From Anniella stebbinsi (taxonomy: Eukaryota; Chordata; Lepidosauria; Squamata; Anniellidae), in NCBI GenBank assembly GCA_029215795.1, contig JARDYH010000005.1, positions 35,470,001-35,534,000 of the forward strand: a stretch of DNA of 64,000 bases. Reading direction: 5' to 3'. Each line of letters opens with the position of its first letter. The stretch's first letter is position 1. A model generated the notes under the pieces. It did no database searches. It was not told the origin of the DNA and worked only from the letters and a program-made list of their open reading frames with translations. The position numbers and the translations under genes are program-made. Below are positions 46,528-57,799 of this stretch, one piece after another.

Positions 46528-47074
46528 TCTTCTTCATCACCTTTATAACTTGCCTTGTTTCTTAAGAGCAACTGCTAACGAGCACTCATCTTGCATTCAG
46601 ATTTGTTTTTCTAAAGGCATGTATTATGGCCTGACTTATCTCGCCATGTTCGCCTCTCAAAGCACTGCAAGGTGCGCCGCAAAGCTGTTCCTTTATTTAC
46701 AGAGCTGGCAATGATTCCTGTTCTGTTTTCTCCCTTTTCCCCTCTCGTTGCACTGTGCTTCCTGTGTAACATGATCTCTTTATGCCCAGACTGGCAGATG
46801 GAAAGCAAGAAACGGTTACATTTGCAATTATGATTCCTCGTTGGCTTGCCTTGCCTCGCTTTGCCTCTGAGCCTTGTTAGCTTCTGCAACGTGTGCGCCT
46901 TCTGGAGCTCCTTGCTAGTTCCTGTCTTGCTGTCCCCAACCCACCCCTTCAGATTGCCATTGCTTGGTGTAACACTTCCTGCTTCCTATGGTTTCCTTTA
47001 GAAAACTTCAGATAGCCCAGAGGGTCTCTCCATTTCAAAGGGCTTTTCTACAGGAGGCTGTTAATGCACTATAT

Positions 47075-47195
47075 TATCTCAGCCTAACCTACATCACAGG
47101 GGTGTTGTGAGGATAAAATGAAGAGGAGGAGGATCATGTACTCCTCCTTGGGCTCCTTGGAGGAAAGATGGGATGTAACAAATAAATAAAACAGT
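47075..47195 (+). mobile_element. Sauria/Squam1-type SINE, 5'-truncated
   Basis: CTCAGCCTAACCTACATCAC, GGGTGTTGTGAGGATAAAAT, CTTGGAGGAAAGATGGGATG and an (AAAT)n-like tail. The tRNA head is missing. Confidence 0.8.
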
Positions 47196-48816
47196 CCAGC
47201 CAAATCACTGACAAACCCAAGCCAAGCCAATTCAGGCCTCAGTGTGGGGATAACAAAAGAGCTGCCTTAAATTTAGCAGCATATATGAACCAGATTATCT
47301 CATACTCCATAGGAAGGAGTGGATGCCACAACTGATAAAGCCCTGCTGTGTCAAAAGCAAAATGGCCCGAGTAGCCTCACGTGGATCTAGAGGCTCAAGA
47401 GGTAAATATGGAAAGAGCAATATAAGTGTTGTTGCTTCCCTCTAAAGATTTTGGGGTTCCATTTGCTTTGCTTCTTTAGTAATTGTCACAACCAGAGACT
47501 AGATGGTTCTGGCATGTTTACACAATGGCAAACCTCATTGAGTGTCGTATTGGTCATGTTTCTTCTTCCCTTGTGGAGACTATTGCTTTAGGCCAGGCTG
47601 GGAACACCTCCGACGCCCTATGTCTGTTTTGTTGCCTTTCAATATTTTTGTTGTTCTCTTGCTGAATGAGTTTTTTTGCCCCAAGTTCACTGGAAGCTGT
47701 GTTTGCGCAGAGTTCATGAGAACTTGGTGACTAAGAGCAGAGAAGGCGCCCACAGTGGAAGGATTAAGAAGGGGCCTCTAAGGATAGTATCACAGTCTCT
47801 TGCAGATGGCTTTTCTTGCTTTTGGATTAACGTTTGCGCTGTGTCGCTTGCCGCTCTTTTGAAAAGCAGGTCGAGTGATGTGGGGAGCCGTTCTGTTCCT
47901 GCAGTTATACTTTGTACCATTCTGCTTCCCGTCTGCTTCATTTAGCCTCTCTTCTTTAGCCTTCCATTCAAGTAGCATCTTTTACTCTTCCCCCCCCACA
48001 CCCCTCCATTCAGCTTTCCTTTTGCTGTCTGCCCCTGGTAAGACTTTGTTGCCTTCAGCGCGCCATTCATCGCCTCCTCTGCTCATTCACATCCCTGCTT
48101 TCCTTTACTCCATTCATATCCCTCCGTCTGTCTGGCCAACCAAAGGCCTTCTCTTCTTCGGGGGCTCAACCTTTGTCTTTTGCAATCCCCTTAAACATCT
48201 GATAGCTGATGAAGGCATGGTGTTTCAAGACAGGTTTTTATACTGCACGCTTTCCCCCATCAAGAATCCCAATTTATCCCTGGACTATGGGACTAAATTT
48301 AGCATTGTGCGTTCAACCTAAAAAAGATTTTAGTTTCAAACGGTGTGTCCCAACACGACCATGTAGGACTGTGATTATTCTTCATGCATTTTGCTAGTAT
48401 AGTGCCATTTGTTAGATTATTTACTTTGTGTGTCAACTAAGCAATTCTTATCCTCAGAGGCAAAGATGGCAGCTTTAAATCTGTACTGAAGTACAAGGTT
48501 GATCTCTCTCTCTTTCCCTTTTTTTGAAGTTAAGTGAAGTCATCTGCCTGACAAATGACAGAAATGGGGAAAAGTCAAGATGTGGTGTGTTCACCTGAAA
48601 TCCATGTGGTTCATTAAAATAGGAAAGGAAATTGCCTACTTTTCTGCCATGATTTTATTTAATCATCTCTCGGTCTTTAAAAGTGTTTTCCAATAGTAAC
48701 TGGTTTATAAGATAGGTTATAGAGATCTTTACTTCTTTTATCCTGTCGCTGCATAGAAGGAGAGGGGGGGAAAAGTTGTTGTATAACCATTGAAGTGCTC
48801 AATTTAGACACATGTG

Positions 48817-48985
48817 AATAGCCAGTGTGGTGTTGTGGTTAGAATGTTGGACTGGGAGTCGGGAGATCCGGATTCTAGACCCCACTCAGCCATGGAAGCT
48901 CACTGGGTGACTTTGGGTCAGTCACGGACTCTCAGCTCAGCCTACCTCACAGGGTTGTTATTGGAAATAAAGTATCTTAGCATTC
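48817..48985 (+). mobile_element. Sauria/Squam1-type SINE, head complete
   Basis: AGCCAGTGTGGTGTTGTGG with GTTAGAATGTTGGACTGGGA (A-box region), GATCCGGATTCTAGACCCC (B-box region), CACTGGGTGACTTTGGG, CAGTCACGGACTCTCAGCTC and CCTACCTCACAGGGTTGTTA. This is the clearest Sauria copy in the window and the main taxonomic marker. It is shortened after GGAAATAAAGTA. Confidence 0.9.
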
Positions 48986-49101
48986 TGAGAACCTGCTTCT
49001 CTCCTTTTTTTTTTTTTTTGCCTCATCTGCTTAGCAAACATGCTTTGAGAATAAAAGCACTGAGCCAGTCACCTAGTCTTAGTGGGGGAGACAGTGTAAA
49101 G

Positions 49102-49459
49102 CAAGGGTGTTGAACCTCAGGCGCACAGGCCAAATCCAGCCTGCCTGGGGTCCCAACCTGACCCTCCTGGGGTCCCCAAACGGCCATATCCCCTTTCTTC
49201 CCCTGGCCTCACCACCTTTCCCGGACTGCTGATTGTTTGGTGGTTTCCCAGCTTTGCACAGTTTCCCCCCCCTTCTTTCTAAAAGGTTGGAATGCCTGTC
49301 CTAAAGGTTCATTACTGGCAGCTACAATATGCTGGTATTTTTTGCACTCTGGCCCTGCCCCCTATTGCCTTTGACCCCACCCTCCACTGGAATGCGGTAC
49401 CGGAGAGCTTTTCTGAAACTGAATTTGGCTTTTGGGCCAAAAGAATTTCAACACCCTTG
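49102..49459. mobile_element. hAT element with target duplication
   Basis: Ends CAAGGGTGTTGAACCTC and (complement) CAAGGGTGTTGAAATTC. The flanks GTGTAAAG and ATGCAAAG match at 6 of 8 positions. It shares its interior with 8717, 14057 and 18395 and is the longest copy at 358 bp. No transposase. Confidence 0.85.
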
Positions 49460-51322
49460 ATGCAAAGCCTGCATAAGAAATTCTTTCAAGCTGCTTTCCA
49501 TGGGCTTTTGAGCAGCGTGACATGTGAGGTAACCTGGCCCTTGCAAAACCACAGGGGGACTATGATGATCCCATGCTGAGTTCTGAAAATGCCAAATAGC
49601 AGGCTGAGAATCTGCAGGGGACAGCACAGTGCAAATGAATGAACATTGCAAGAAATTCCTGCGCTACTCGGTGGTTCCTTTTTCCTTTGGTTCTTCTATC
49701 TCTTCATCTCACACTTCTGGAATCAAGGTAAAATATCAAAGCATCAGCGGGAGACACTGTGGTCTGATCAAGCCCTCAGAAAATAAAGAATGATTCTCAC
49801 CACTTCATTTATGCCAATTATATTTATAGAATCTCCCCAATAATACTGATGTTAGCAGTTCCTTGCTGAAATCTGGGAGTGAAGATGGACGCCACATTTT
49901 ATCAGTGATCTCAGCGCCCCTTCACTTTCAGCGGCTTCACAACTTACTTTTACATCACCTAGTTGAAAGCTGGTTCAGTCATGCTTTCAGGGAGCCTGTC
50001 CATTAAAAATAAAAATAAAGCAGCATTTATATGTGTGTGTAGACACATACACACATGTTCATCTTGAACTTTATTAAAACAATTGCAAAATGCCCTTGGG
50101 GCTGGGTAAAGAGATGTGTTGGTGAATCTATATGCACTGAGCAATAGGCACCTTCCAGAGTCAGCTTCCCCTTAGTTCAAATTGAACTACTATGCTGGAA
50201 ACCTCCAGATCTAGTTTTCTGTGGCAAGAGCTCTTTCTTATTAGGCCAGCTGTACTGCTCTTAAAATGGTATGTCTGTTTCTCCTCCCGCCCTTTAATTT
50301 TCTAAGAGGTGGTTGTTGTTTTTCCATACATCATTTTTTATTGTGAAGAGTCTTAAGAAGTGCTTGGGAGGTGTAAGTATATGCATCTGTCATTGTGATT
50401 TACATGTTGTATATTTGATCAAAGAACTTTCTTTCTCAGACAGAGAGGCTGTCCACTCCAATCTGTGTACAGAATGAACACTCCAGTGGCATTCAGAGGG
50501 AGGGAGGAGGGGGGCTGAGAAGAACAGGGATCCAGAAGATGAGAAGCAGCTTATTTTTCTTAACGGCAGGTGCCAGAGAAGCTAGCTATCCACTTTACAC
50601 TTCCACCAGGGCCGTTTTCCATATCAATATGGAGAAGTAACAAAAGCCGGAAAAGTGAGTGGCACAGGCAGGATTTAAAACAAATAAATAAATAAATAAA
50701 TAAATAAATAAATGTTTTGTCCCTTCAGATATTCAGTTTGCGAAACAAAAGCTTGTTGCAGCAGGGCAGACTTGTGAATTAATTTCTGCAGCTGCCCGTT
50801 TAAACGATGGGGAATATTTGTTTCTGAGCAGCCTTTTGGAAGGGCAGCATCCACAGAAGAGCTTTCTCACTGACATAGGCTGTGTGTTCTGATTGGTTCC
50901 CCCCCTTACTGTGAAGGGAAGTAAAATGGTTTCTCATTACTTGCTGTATTCTGCTTCCCAAAAGTATTAGTTTTTTTTAAAAAAAAATTCTGTGGGAAGG
51001 TCTATTTTGGCTGTATGGAGGCTGCACATCTGGATAAGAGGATGGAGAGTTCCCTCAGTGGGGAAGCCATAAAAAACACAAGATGGCAGAGAGGAAAGAC
51101 CTGTGTCCTCTGGTGATTAACACCAATCCCTTCTTTCCCTCTCTCGTTTTTTCTTGAGCCCTGTCAGGGTTACTTTTCTTCCTGAGTAGCTTCCCCATTC
51201 AGCTGACACTGACCTCTGCCAGGCTCATTTCCTGCTAGAGATGTAAACAATAAGCTATTTCAGCCTCTCCACCTCCCATCCTGCCCTTGTGTTACAACTT
51301 GGGGGTATGCTAAGCCATGATT
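49460..51322. other. Mostly unique noncoding stretch
   Basis: Only an (AAAT)n run at 50681-50713 is recognisable. No exon or RNA gene. Confidence 0.4.
50681..50713. repeat. (AAAT)n microsatellite
   Basis: About eight AAAT units. Confidence 0.95.
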
Positions 51323-51445
51323 CAGCCTTCCTCAACCTGTCACCTTTCCAATGTGTTGGACTATAAGTCCCATCATCCCCAAGCATGGCTGTGCTAGGGA
51401 TTATGGAAGCTATAGTCCAGCCTATCTGGAGGTTGGGGGAGGCAG
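51323..51445. mobile_element. Palindromic hAT-like MITE
   Basis: CAGCCTTCCTCAACCTGTCA and GTTGGACTATAAGTCCCATC on the left; GGATTATGGAAGCTATAGTC and GGAGGTTGGGGGAGGCAG on the right. Confidence 0.7.
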
Positions 51446-51599
51446 CCATAGTAGCTTTTCTAGCTCCATTCCCTTGAGATTCCCTTATTATCTTCCAAAC
51501 TGACAAACTGAGTCTTGCTGAAGACCAGGGCAATCTGTCTGTGCCTCCTGTGTCTGATGGAGTAGGGGGTGGGGAAGAGCGATCTACAACTGCTGGAGC

Positions 51600-51874
51600 C
51601 AGGGCTGGCCCAGGACATTTTGCTGCCTGAGGTGGAGCAGCAAATGGTGGCTCGCACCCCTCCAAGTCAAGGTGCATAACATGCAAAGACGGACATGTTA
51701 TTTAGGTGCGTATATGGCAGAAAATCCCACAACGCTTCCCCTCACCTCTAGCAGTAAAAAACAAAGCAAAACAAAAACAACATTAGCTAACTGAATAGCT
51801 AACAATTTGCCGCCCTTTTAAATCTTCTGCCTGAGGTGATTGCCTCACTCTGCCTCATGGTAGGGCGAGGCCTG
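51600..51874. mobile_element. hAT-like MITE with target duplication
   Basis: Ends CAGGGCTGGCCC and (complement) CAGGCCTCGCCC. Subterminal TGCTGCCTGAGG and (complement) ATGAGGCAGAGTGAGGC are also related. Flanks GCTGGAGC and GTTGGACC match at 6 of 8 positions. Confidence 0.75.
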
Positions 51875-51944
51875 GTTGGACCAGCATTTACTGATGACTA
51901 GAAATAGATGTGAAATTTGTTTCAGTTATTTTTTTATCAAGTTC

Positions 51945-52131
51945 AAGAGCTATAAAGACTGATCTCTTCTGGCAGGCCTACCCAGTTGAATTTTAAGAGT
52001 TTTATTGATTTTAATAATGTATTAATTTTATTTGATTTTAATTAGTCTTATGTATTTTATATTGTTTGTATTGATGTTGTTCGCTGCCTCGATCCAGAGG
52101 GAGAGGCAGGTAAGAAATAAATAAATAAATA

Positions 52132-52166
<35 letters not shown>
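51945..52166 (+). mobile_element. L2-type LINE 3' end with mixed microsatellite tail
   Basis: GGCAGGCCTACCCAGTTGAA encodes the terminal QAYPVEF-stop of L2. An AT-rich 3' untranslated region, CTGCCTCGATCCAGAGGG and an (AAAT)n(ATT)n tail (52113-52166) follow. Strongly 5'-truncated. Confidence 0.85.
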
Positions 52167-52546
52167 GATTTACCCAGTGCGCAGCTTCCCAGACTGGCTT
52201 TGTGTTTAAAGTCTGAACATTTTCAAACTTGCAATGTCATTTGTGGACACCCACCCACACACCCCATATGCTTTGATTAATGGGACAAGAATGTGTACAT
52301 TTGAAAGATGTGCATAATGAATGCATAATTTGGGAAAATATGCATGAAAATACATACAGATTTTTCATATGAAAAGAAAAGGTGAAAATTGCCATTTGAT
52401 ACTGAGACGAGATGGAACAAGGTTTGAGGTGGAAAATGGAGAACTTAAAGAACATTCCTACTGATGAAATCCACTTTCCCAAGGCAGAGCTCATCACAAA
52501 ACTGTTTGAAAGGTCGTCTTAAGGCTTCATTATTGCAACAATGACT

Positions 52547-53063
52547 GGATTCACAAAACACGATAACCAATGGTGGTTTAAATAGTTGACGGTTGGTTAT
52601 TTAACCCACCATGGGTTATTTTTGGAGGGAGGGAGTTTTTTTTAACCAACAGGTGGTTATTTGGCCAAAATAACAAACGCAAACAACCAACGCTGTGCAG
52701 AGTTGGCTATTTAAACCACCATTGGTTATCGTGTTGTGTGGAGTGCACCATTGGTTATTCCCTTGGCCACCATTGGTTATTTCATCAGCTGCAGAGTCAC
52801 AAGGCAAGAGTAGATAGATTTTTGGCAGCAATGGCTAATGGGATACTAGCAGGAGGACTGAGGGGGGAGAGAGGATGGGGGATGAGTAAGTCAACTCAGC
52901 ATAGACTAATAGTCAACTCAATGCTGATCCTAATCCACACAACAGTTGATTATTATCATGTTGTGTGAGGAGTACCCCCTAGATAAACAACTGTCAAGTT
53001 GATAAACAACTGTCAAGTTGATTATTACCCCACTGTTGACTATCGTGTTGTCTGAACGCAGCC
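52547..53063. mobile_element. DNA transposon of the TTCAGACA group, altered inner motifs
   Basis: The right end is the complement of GGCTGCGTTCAGACAACACG; the left end GGATTCACAAAACACGATAA is decayed. It keeps the group's anchors: GCTGTGCAGAG, GCAGCAATGGCTAATGGGATA, and CATGTTGTGTGAGGAGTACC followed by CCCTA. Between them the 5060 copy has CTCCAC/GTGGAG, whereas this one has ACCATTGGTTAT on the left half and GTTGATTAT on the right. No transposase. Confidence 0.7.
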
Positions 53064-53514
53064 AATATTTCATTCTGGGCATGTATTTACTCTGTAAATT
53101 TCTGTGGGACCATCTTATTTGTGCTCATGATGATGAAATCTCCTGTTTATAATGATTTGCTCCAATTTTCCCCCATACCTCTTTCCGAAGGGTCCAGTCA
53201 CTTCCCATGTGTCTGGATCAACAGTAAGTATTAAATAAAAGCACACCATTCCTAGAAACAGCAAGTAACCTATTCTCCTGGGAGTGTTATGCTGAGAGAT
53301 CTACCAAATTGAGGGACAGGAATCAGCACAATTGGAAACTCAGATGAAGCTTCTTAATACTTGGTCAGAAATTTGGTCCATCTAGCTCATTACCATCTAC
53401 TCTAAGTGGCAGTAACTTTCCGAAGTCTTGGGCAGAGGTCCAGCATTTTGTTCCCACAGTGGCCTAGCAAATGCCTGCAAGAAACCCATTATTAGTATTA
53501 GTATTATTTCAATT

Positions 53515-54935
53515 TATATATCACCCCATAGCCGAAGCTCTCTGGGCGGTTTACAAAAATTAAAAACATTGAACATTAAAAACAACAACACTGATATACA
53601 AAATTTAAAACCATAAAAAGCATAAAAACAAGTTATAATTACAATATCTTTTAAAAACAACAATTCTGGGTCAAAGCACAATAACAACAACAACACAAAA
53701 CCCTCAACATATGTTGTTAAATGCCTGGGAGAAGACGAAAGTCTTGACCTGGCACCGAAATGATAACAATGTTGGGGCCAGGCGAGCCTCGTCGGGGAGA
53801 TCATTCCAAAATTGGGGGGCCACCACTGACAAGGCCCTCTCCCTTGTTGCCACCCTCCGTGCTGCCCTTCGAATAGGCAACCGGAGGAGGACCTTCGATG
53901 TGGATCGTAGTGTTCGGGTAGGTTCATGTCGGGAGAGGCGTTCCATCAGGTATTGTGGTCCCAAGCTATGTAAAGCCTTATAGGTTAGAACCAGCACCTT
54001 GAATCGGGCTCGGAAACGTATAGGCAGCCAATGCAAGCGGGCCAGAGTAGGTCTTATATGCTTGAACCATCTGGTTCCTGTTATCAATCTGGCCACTGCA
54101 TTTTGCACAAGCTGCAGCTTCTGAACCGTCTTCAAAGGCAGCCCCACATAGAGTGCATTGTAGTAATCCAATTTGGAGATTACCAGAGCGTAGACAACTG
54201 AAGCCAGGTTATCCCTATCCAGATAGGGGCGTAGCTGGGCCACCAACCGAAGTTGGTAGAAGGCACTCCGTGCCACTGAGGCCACCTGAGCCTCAAGTGA
54301 CAGAGATGGTTCTAGGAGAACCCCCAAGCTACAAACCCGCTCCTTCAGCGGGAGTGCAACCCCATCCAGAACAGGTTGAAGACCCTCCATCCGGTTAGCA
54401 GAACCACCCACTAACAGCATCTCAGTTTTGTCTGGATTGAGTTTCAGTTTGTTAGCCCTCATCCAGTCCATTGTCGCAGCCAAGCACTGGTTCAGCACAT
54501 CCACAGTCTCACCTGATGAAGATGAAAAGGAGAAATAGAGTTGCATGTCATCAGCGTACTGATAACAACGCACTCCAAAACTCCGGATGACCGCACCCAA
54601 CATTTTCATGTAGGTGTTGAACAGCATGGGGGACAAGCCTGACCCCTGTGGGACCCCATACTGGAGAATCCATGGGTCCGAGCAATGTCCTCCAAGCACC
54701 ACCTTCTGGAGCCCCCCCCCCCGCCAAGTAGGAGCAGAACCATTGCAATGCAGTGCCTCCCACTCCCAACTCAGCCAGTCGTCCCAGAAGGATACCATGG
54801 TTGATGGTATCGAAAGCCGCTGAAAGATCAAGGAGAATCAACAGAGTCACACTCCCCCTGTCTTTCTCCTGACATAGGTCATAATACAGGGCAACCAAGG
54901 CTGTTTCTGTGCCAAAGCCAGACCTGAAGCCGGAC
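53515..54935 (-). mobile_element. 5'-truncated L2/CR1-type LINE, second family
   Basis: Minus-strand order: [18 protein letters not shown], motif A, YADD block, C-terminus, stop at 53704, then a 3' untranslated region ending CGCCCAGAGAGC-like and TATGGGGTGATATATAAATT. That tail matches 63440-63562, so the two belong to one family, distinct from the 40437 L2 tail. The 5' break is near 54935. Confidence 0.85.
53704..54831 (-). pseudogene. LINE reverse transcriptase, 375-codon open frame
   Basis: Open frame with [28 protein letters not shown] (catalytic DD), MDWMRANKLKLNPDKTEML, LGVLLEPSLSLEAQVASVAR, LVQNAVARLITG, HWLPIRFRARFKVLVLTYKA and the closing FRCQVKTFVFSQAF. It completes the polymerase from the PQG block to the stop. 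Motif A ([17 protein letters not shown]) lies upstream in another frame. The shift occurs at a C/G homopolymer near 54713-54722. The endonuclease half is absent, so the copy cannot move on its own. There are no internal stops over 375 codons, so it is fairly young. Confidence 0.9.
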
Positions 54936-54961
54936 TGAAGCAGGACATGAGGGCAACAGGA

Positions 54962-55053
54962 CCTGTTCATGTTCCCCAGCAACTGGCATTCAGAGACACT
55001 CTGCCTCTGGTACTGGAGGCAATAGATAGCCATCACAACTAATAGCCATTGAT
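54962..55053 (+). mobile_element. Dispersed repeat fragment, GACCAAGGGTCC family
   Basis: CATGTTCCCCAGCAACTGGC, ACTCTGCCTCTGGTACTGG and AATAGCCATTGATAGATTTA correspond to the middle of the family. Confidence 0.65.
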
Positions 55054-55539
55054 AGATTTACACACAGAACTCTTCTTCGGCCCAGAAGTCAAAAGGGAAA
55101 TGTGTTTCTGATGGAAAATATGGAGCTAAGCCTTTGTCTGCAGTAAAAGCCCTTGGAAATGAATATATGGTAAGCCAAGTGACTCTAGCACTGTTTGGAA
55201 TGCGCTACTAGTTCCTTCTAAGGCAGAGAGTAGAGGTGAAGAAAAGTAGGATAGTTGTTATCAAAGCTGGGGCTTAATTTTAGAAAATGTATGAGGTACA
55301 ATGTGCCTGTTCTACCATAATACTGTGAGGTGAGCCACTATTGTTATCAATTTACAATGATACATCAAGACTAAAATGAGCTTTGAACCAGGTCTCCCAA
55401 GTTTGCTTTAAGTGGGGGGGGGGGTGTTCCTAGTGCAGGATGGGAATTGCAATTAATATTTCCATACAGCATTGCGGCAAGCAGGTGGAAAGGGGGGTCC
55501 TCTCTGCTTAATGTTACTATCAGTTCACATAATTAGTTA

Positions 55540-55667
55540 GAGGGTGGCCGGGAGGGTGTTGTTGCACTGTGTCCTGCTTGTGGGTCCCTGGTTGACAGCA
55601 GGTTGGCCTCTGTGTGAACAGAGTGCTGGACTAGATGACGATAGTCTGATCCAGCAGGGCTCTTCTT
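55540..55667 (-). mobile_element. Dispersed repeat fragment, GACCAAGGGTCC family
   Basis: The minus strand gives AGAAGAGCCCTGCTGGATC, CATCTAGTCCAGCACTCTG and CAGGGACCCACAAGCAGG. Confidence 0.75.
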
Positions 55668-55669
55668 CT

Positions 55670-55817
55670 GATCCGGCAGGCCTACCCAGTTGAATTTTAA
55701 GATGTCTTTTAATAATGTATTCATTTTATATGCTTTTAATTAGTTATATATTATTTTATGGTGTTTTGTATTTGTTGTTGTACCCCGCCTCAATCCAGAG
55801 GGAGAGGCGGGTAAGAA

Positions 55818-55862
<45 letters not shown>
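55670..55862 (+). mobile_element. L2-type LINE 3' end with (ATT)n tail
   Basis: GGCAGGCCTACCCAGTTGAA (QAYPVEF-stop), AT-rich untranslated region, CGCCTCAATCCAGAGGGAG, then about 15 ATT units. Very similar to 51945-52166. Confidence 0.85.
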
Positions 55863-56324
55863 TAGGGGGAGTATTGACAAATGGAAACAGACACAACTCT
55901 CTTCAGTGTCTAAAATGAATCCATTTTAGTAGGAGGTTCCTCTCTTTCTTGCTTGCTTTTTTACTGATCAGTTAGATACACATCTCATGTTTTAACATAT
56001 CTGAGTGTGTGTGCACTCAAATACATTTTGTGCAGCCTGATCCTATGCCTCTTTACTCAGAAAGTAAGTCCCACAGGTTTGCCAGCTTTGGAATCCAACC
56101 CTATCGATGTGCTTTAGGACCAAACAGCAGATTGATCTGAAGGGATTGGCAGGTGATCGTGTTTATCCCATGCTGTTGTAAAAAAATATTACCTGATGGT
56201 TTGTGCAGATCAAACCGCTTTTAAAGGCCAAGAGCAGGCCTGGCTGGGTTTTCCCCCCAGGTCAGTTGGCAACCCTGTTCCCAATTAAATATGCATAGGA
56301 ATGCAGGAACAGTCTCTTAAATTG

Positions 56325-56445
56325 AGAGCCTATCTACACTACTGCTTTAAAACGGTTTATAACAGTTTTAAACCAGTTAATAACAGTTATTAACCAGTTT
56401 AAAATTGTTATAAACTGTTTTAAAGCAGTAGTGTAGATAGGCTCT
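56325..56445. mobile_element. 121-bp near-perfect palindromic element
   Basis: AGAGCCTATCTACACTACTG at the left is exactly complemented at the right end. The arms run inwards through TTTAAAACGGTTTATAACAG to the centre AATAACAGTTATT. Only a few mismatches are seen over about 60-bp arms. Shares termini with 18238-18386 and 59118-59705. Confidence 0.85.
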
Positions 56446-56467
56446 AAGCATAAATAACTAAGAGTCT

Positions 56468-56900
56468 TGTAGCACCTTAACAGCGAACAAAATTATTCTG
56501 ACATAAGCTTTCATGGACTATGGTCCACTTCATCTGGTGCACAGAGTATTATGGAGAAATTCAGGGTTTTATATAGTACATATTGTGGGGCAGGAGAAGG
56601 AGTTGTAAACAGTGAGGTTAGAGGCAAATCCAGTGCCGAAAGTACTATTGGTGACAATCGCATGATTAACAGTGGCCATTTACAGTGTAACTGTTGACGG
56701 TAACAAAACATCCTGACACTAGGAAAGCCAATTAACGCATGTTGTGTGATAAATCTGTTATCCTGATTCAAGCTTCTGGCAATAGAATTAAACCTGTTGA
56801 TGAATTCAAACTCAGGAGTGTCTAGCGCTAATCTGCCTTTGAAGTTCCTTTGCTCCACAGTGGCCACTTTAAGGTCTGTGATAGAGTGTCCTGGTAGTCT
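56468..56900 (-). mobile_element. Retroelement fragment with hammerhead-like core (Penelope-like?)
   Basis: A minus-strand frame of 118 codons (56511-56867) contains TPEFEFINRFNSIARSLNQD and ends CAPDEVDHSP. Downstream lies a CAGATGA-stem-GAAA arrangement, then TTAAGGTGCTACAAGACTC. The frame and tail recur widely in reptile and amphibian genomes as I recall. Hammerhead ribozymes are known from Penelope-like elements, which suggests but does not prove that class. Confidence 0.4.
56500..56537 (-). ncRNA. Degenerate hammerhead-ribozyme-like motif
   Basis: Minus strand: CAGATGA (56530-56536; hammerhead core is CUGAUGA, so one core base differs), stem II GTGGAC/GTCCAT with loop CATA (56513-56528), then GAAA (56509-56512). 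Stems I and III are not convincing. At best a dead relic. Confidence 0.35.
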
Positions 56901-56964
56901 TCTAATTGATTACTGAATATTGCAATTTTTTATGTCAGATTTGTGTCCATACTTTCCCATAGAG

Positions 56965-57415
56965 CAGGGGAGGGCGACCTCTGGCCCGTCCCATTGCCCA
57001 ACTGACTAAGCACACTCCGCAGGACCCTACCCTACCCTTCCCTAACTCCTTGCCGTGGGAGGAAGAATGCCCATGTTACCCCTGATCAGAAATACCATGG
57101 GGATTCACCCATATTTGGTGCACTCTCCCAATGGGGGCGAGTGGATGCAAAAGGGAATCCTTCCCCCATTCAGTCGGGTCTTGCAGGACTGAATCCTGCA
57201 AACCCCATCCATGTGCCTTTCAACTCCACTCGTGCCCTGATTGGGATGCAAGCAAGATGGAATGGAGACACTCTACTCAGCAGGAACTTGCCAGAGCATT
57301 GGGTGAATCCCACCCCACCCTGCTTGCGAGTGGGATGGGAAGGTTTCAGCCATCACTTGGTCTGTGGTGGGTGGGGGAATATGGTCTCCAGATGAAAATA
57401 AGTTGTCCACCCCTG
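56965..57415. mobile_element. hAT-like element
   Basis: Ends CAGGGGAGGGCGACCTC and (complement) CAGGGGTGGACAACTTA. Flanks CCATAGAG and CTGTTGAG match at 5 of 8. The interior has no transposase domain. Confidence 0.6.
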
Positions 57416-57799
57416 CTGTTGAGATTGGCTTGTTTGCCCTATGTAGAATACAGACGGCATGGCTGACAGAAGATGGCATATATTTCATTGGAAGATGAAC
57501 CAGTGAATGTGCCCTTAAGGCAGTGGTTCAGCATGACGTTACATCACTTTACGGAGGTTTATGTCAGAGCTGAGCTGCAGAGAATGCCCAAATGGAGCCA
57601 GGAGATCAGGACAGTGCCAACCAGAACACACTAGACCCAAGAAGGCCCTTGCTGCCCATGCAAAGGCGCAGCCCAAACAGGAAGCTTTTTAAAACTCTTC
57701 CTGCCTAAGAAAGTCCAGAGGCAGACAGCACTCCACTGCCCAGGAAAATGTCCTAAATCGAGGATGGGTGGACTTCAGGCTTGTGGATCTGCTTTGTCT

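Noticed and set aside
47875..48321. 148-codon plus-strand frame
   Set aside because: Serine, phenylalanine and proline rich from a pyrimidine-rich stretch; no motif and no splice context.
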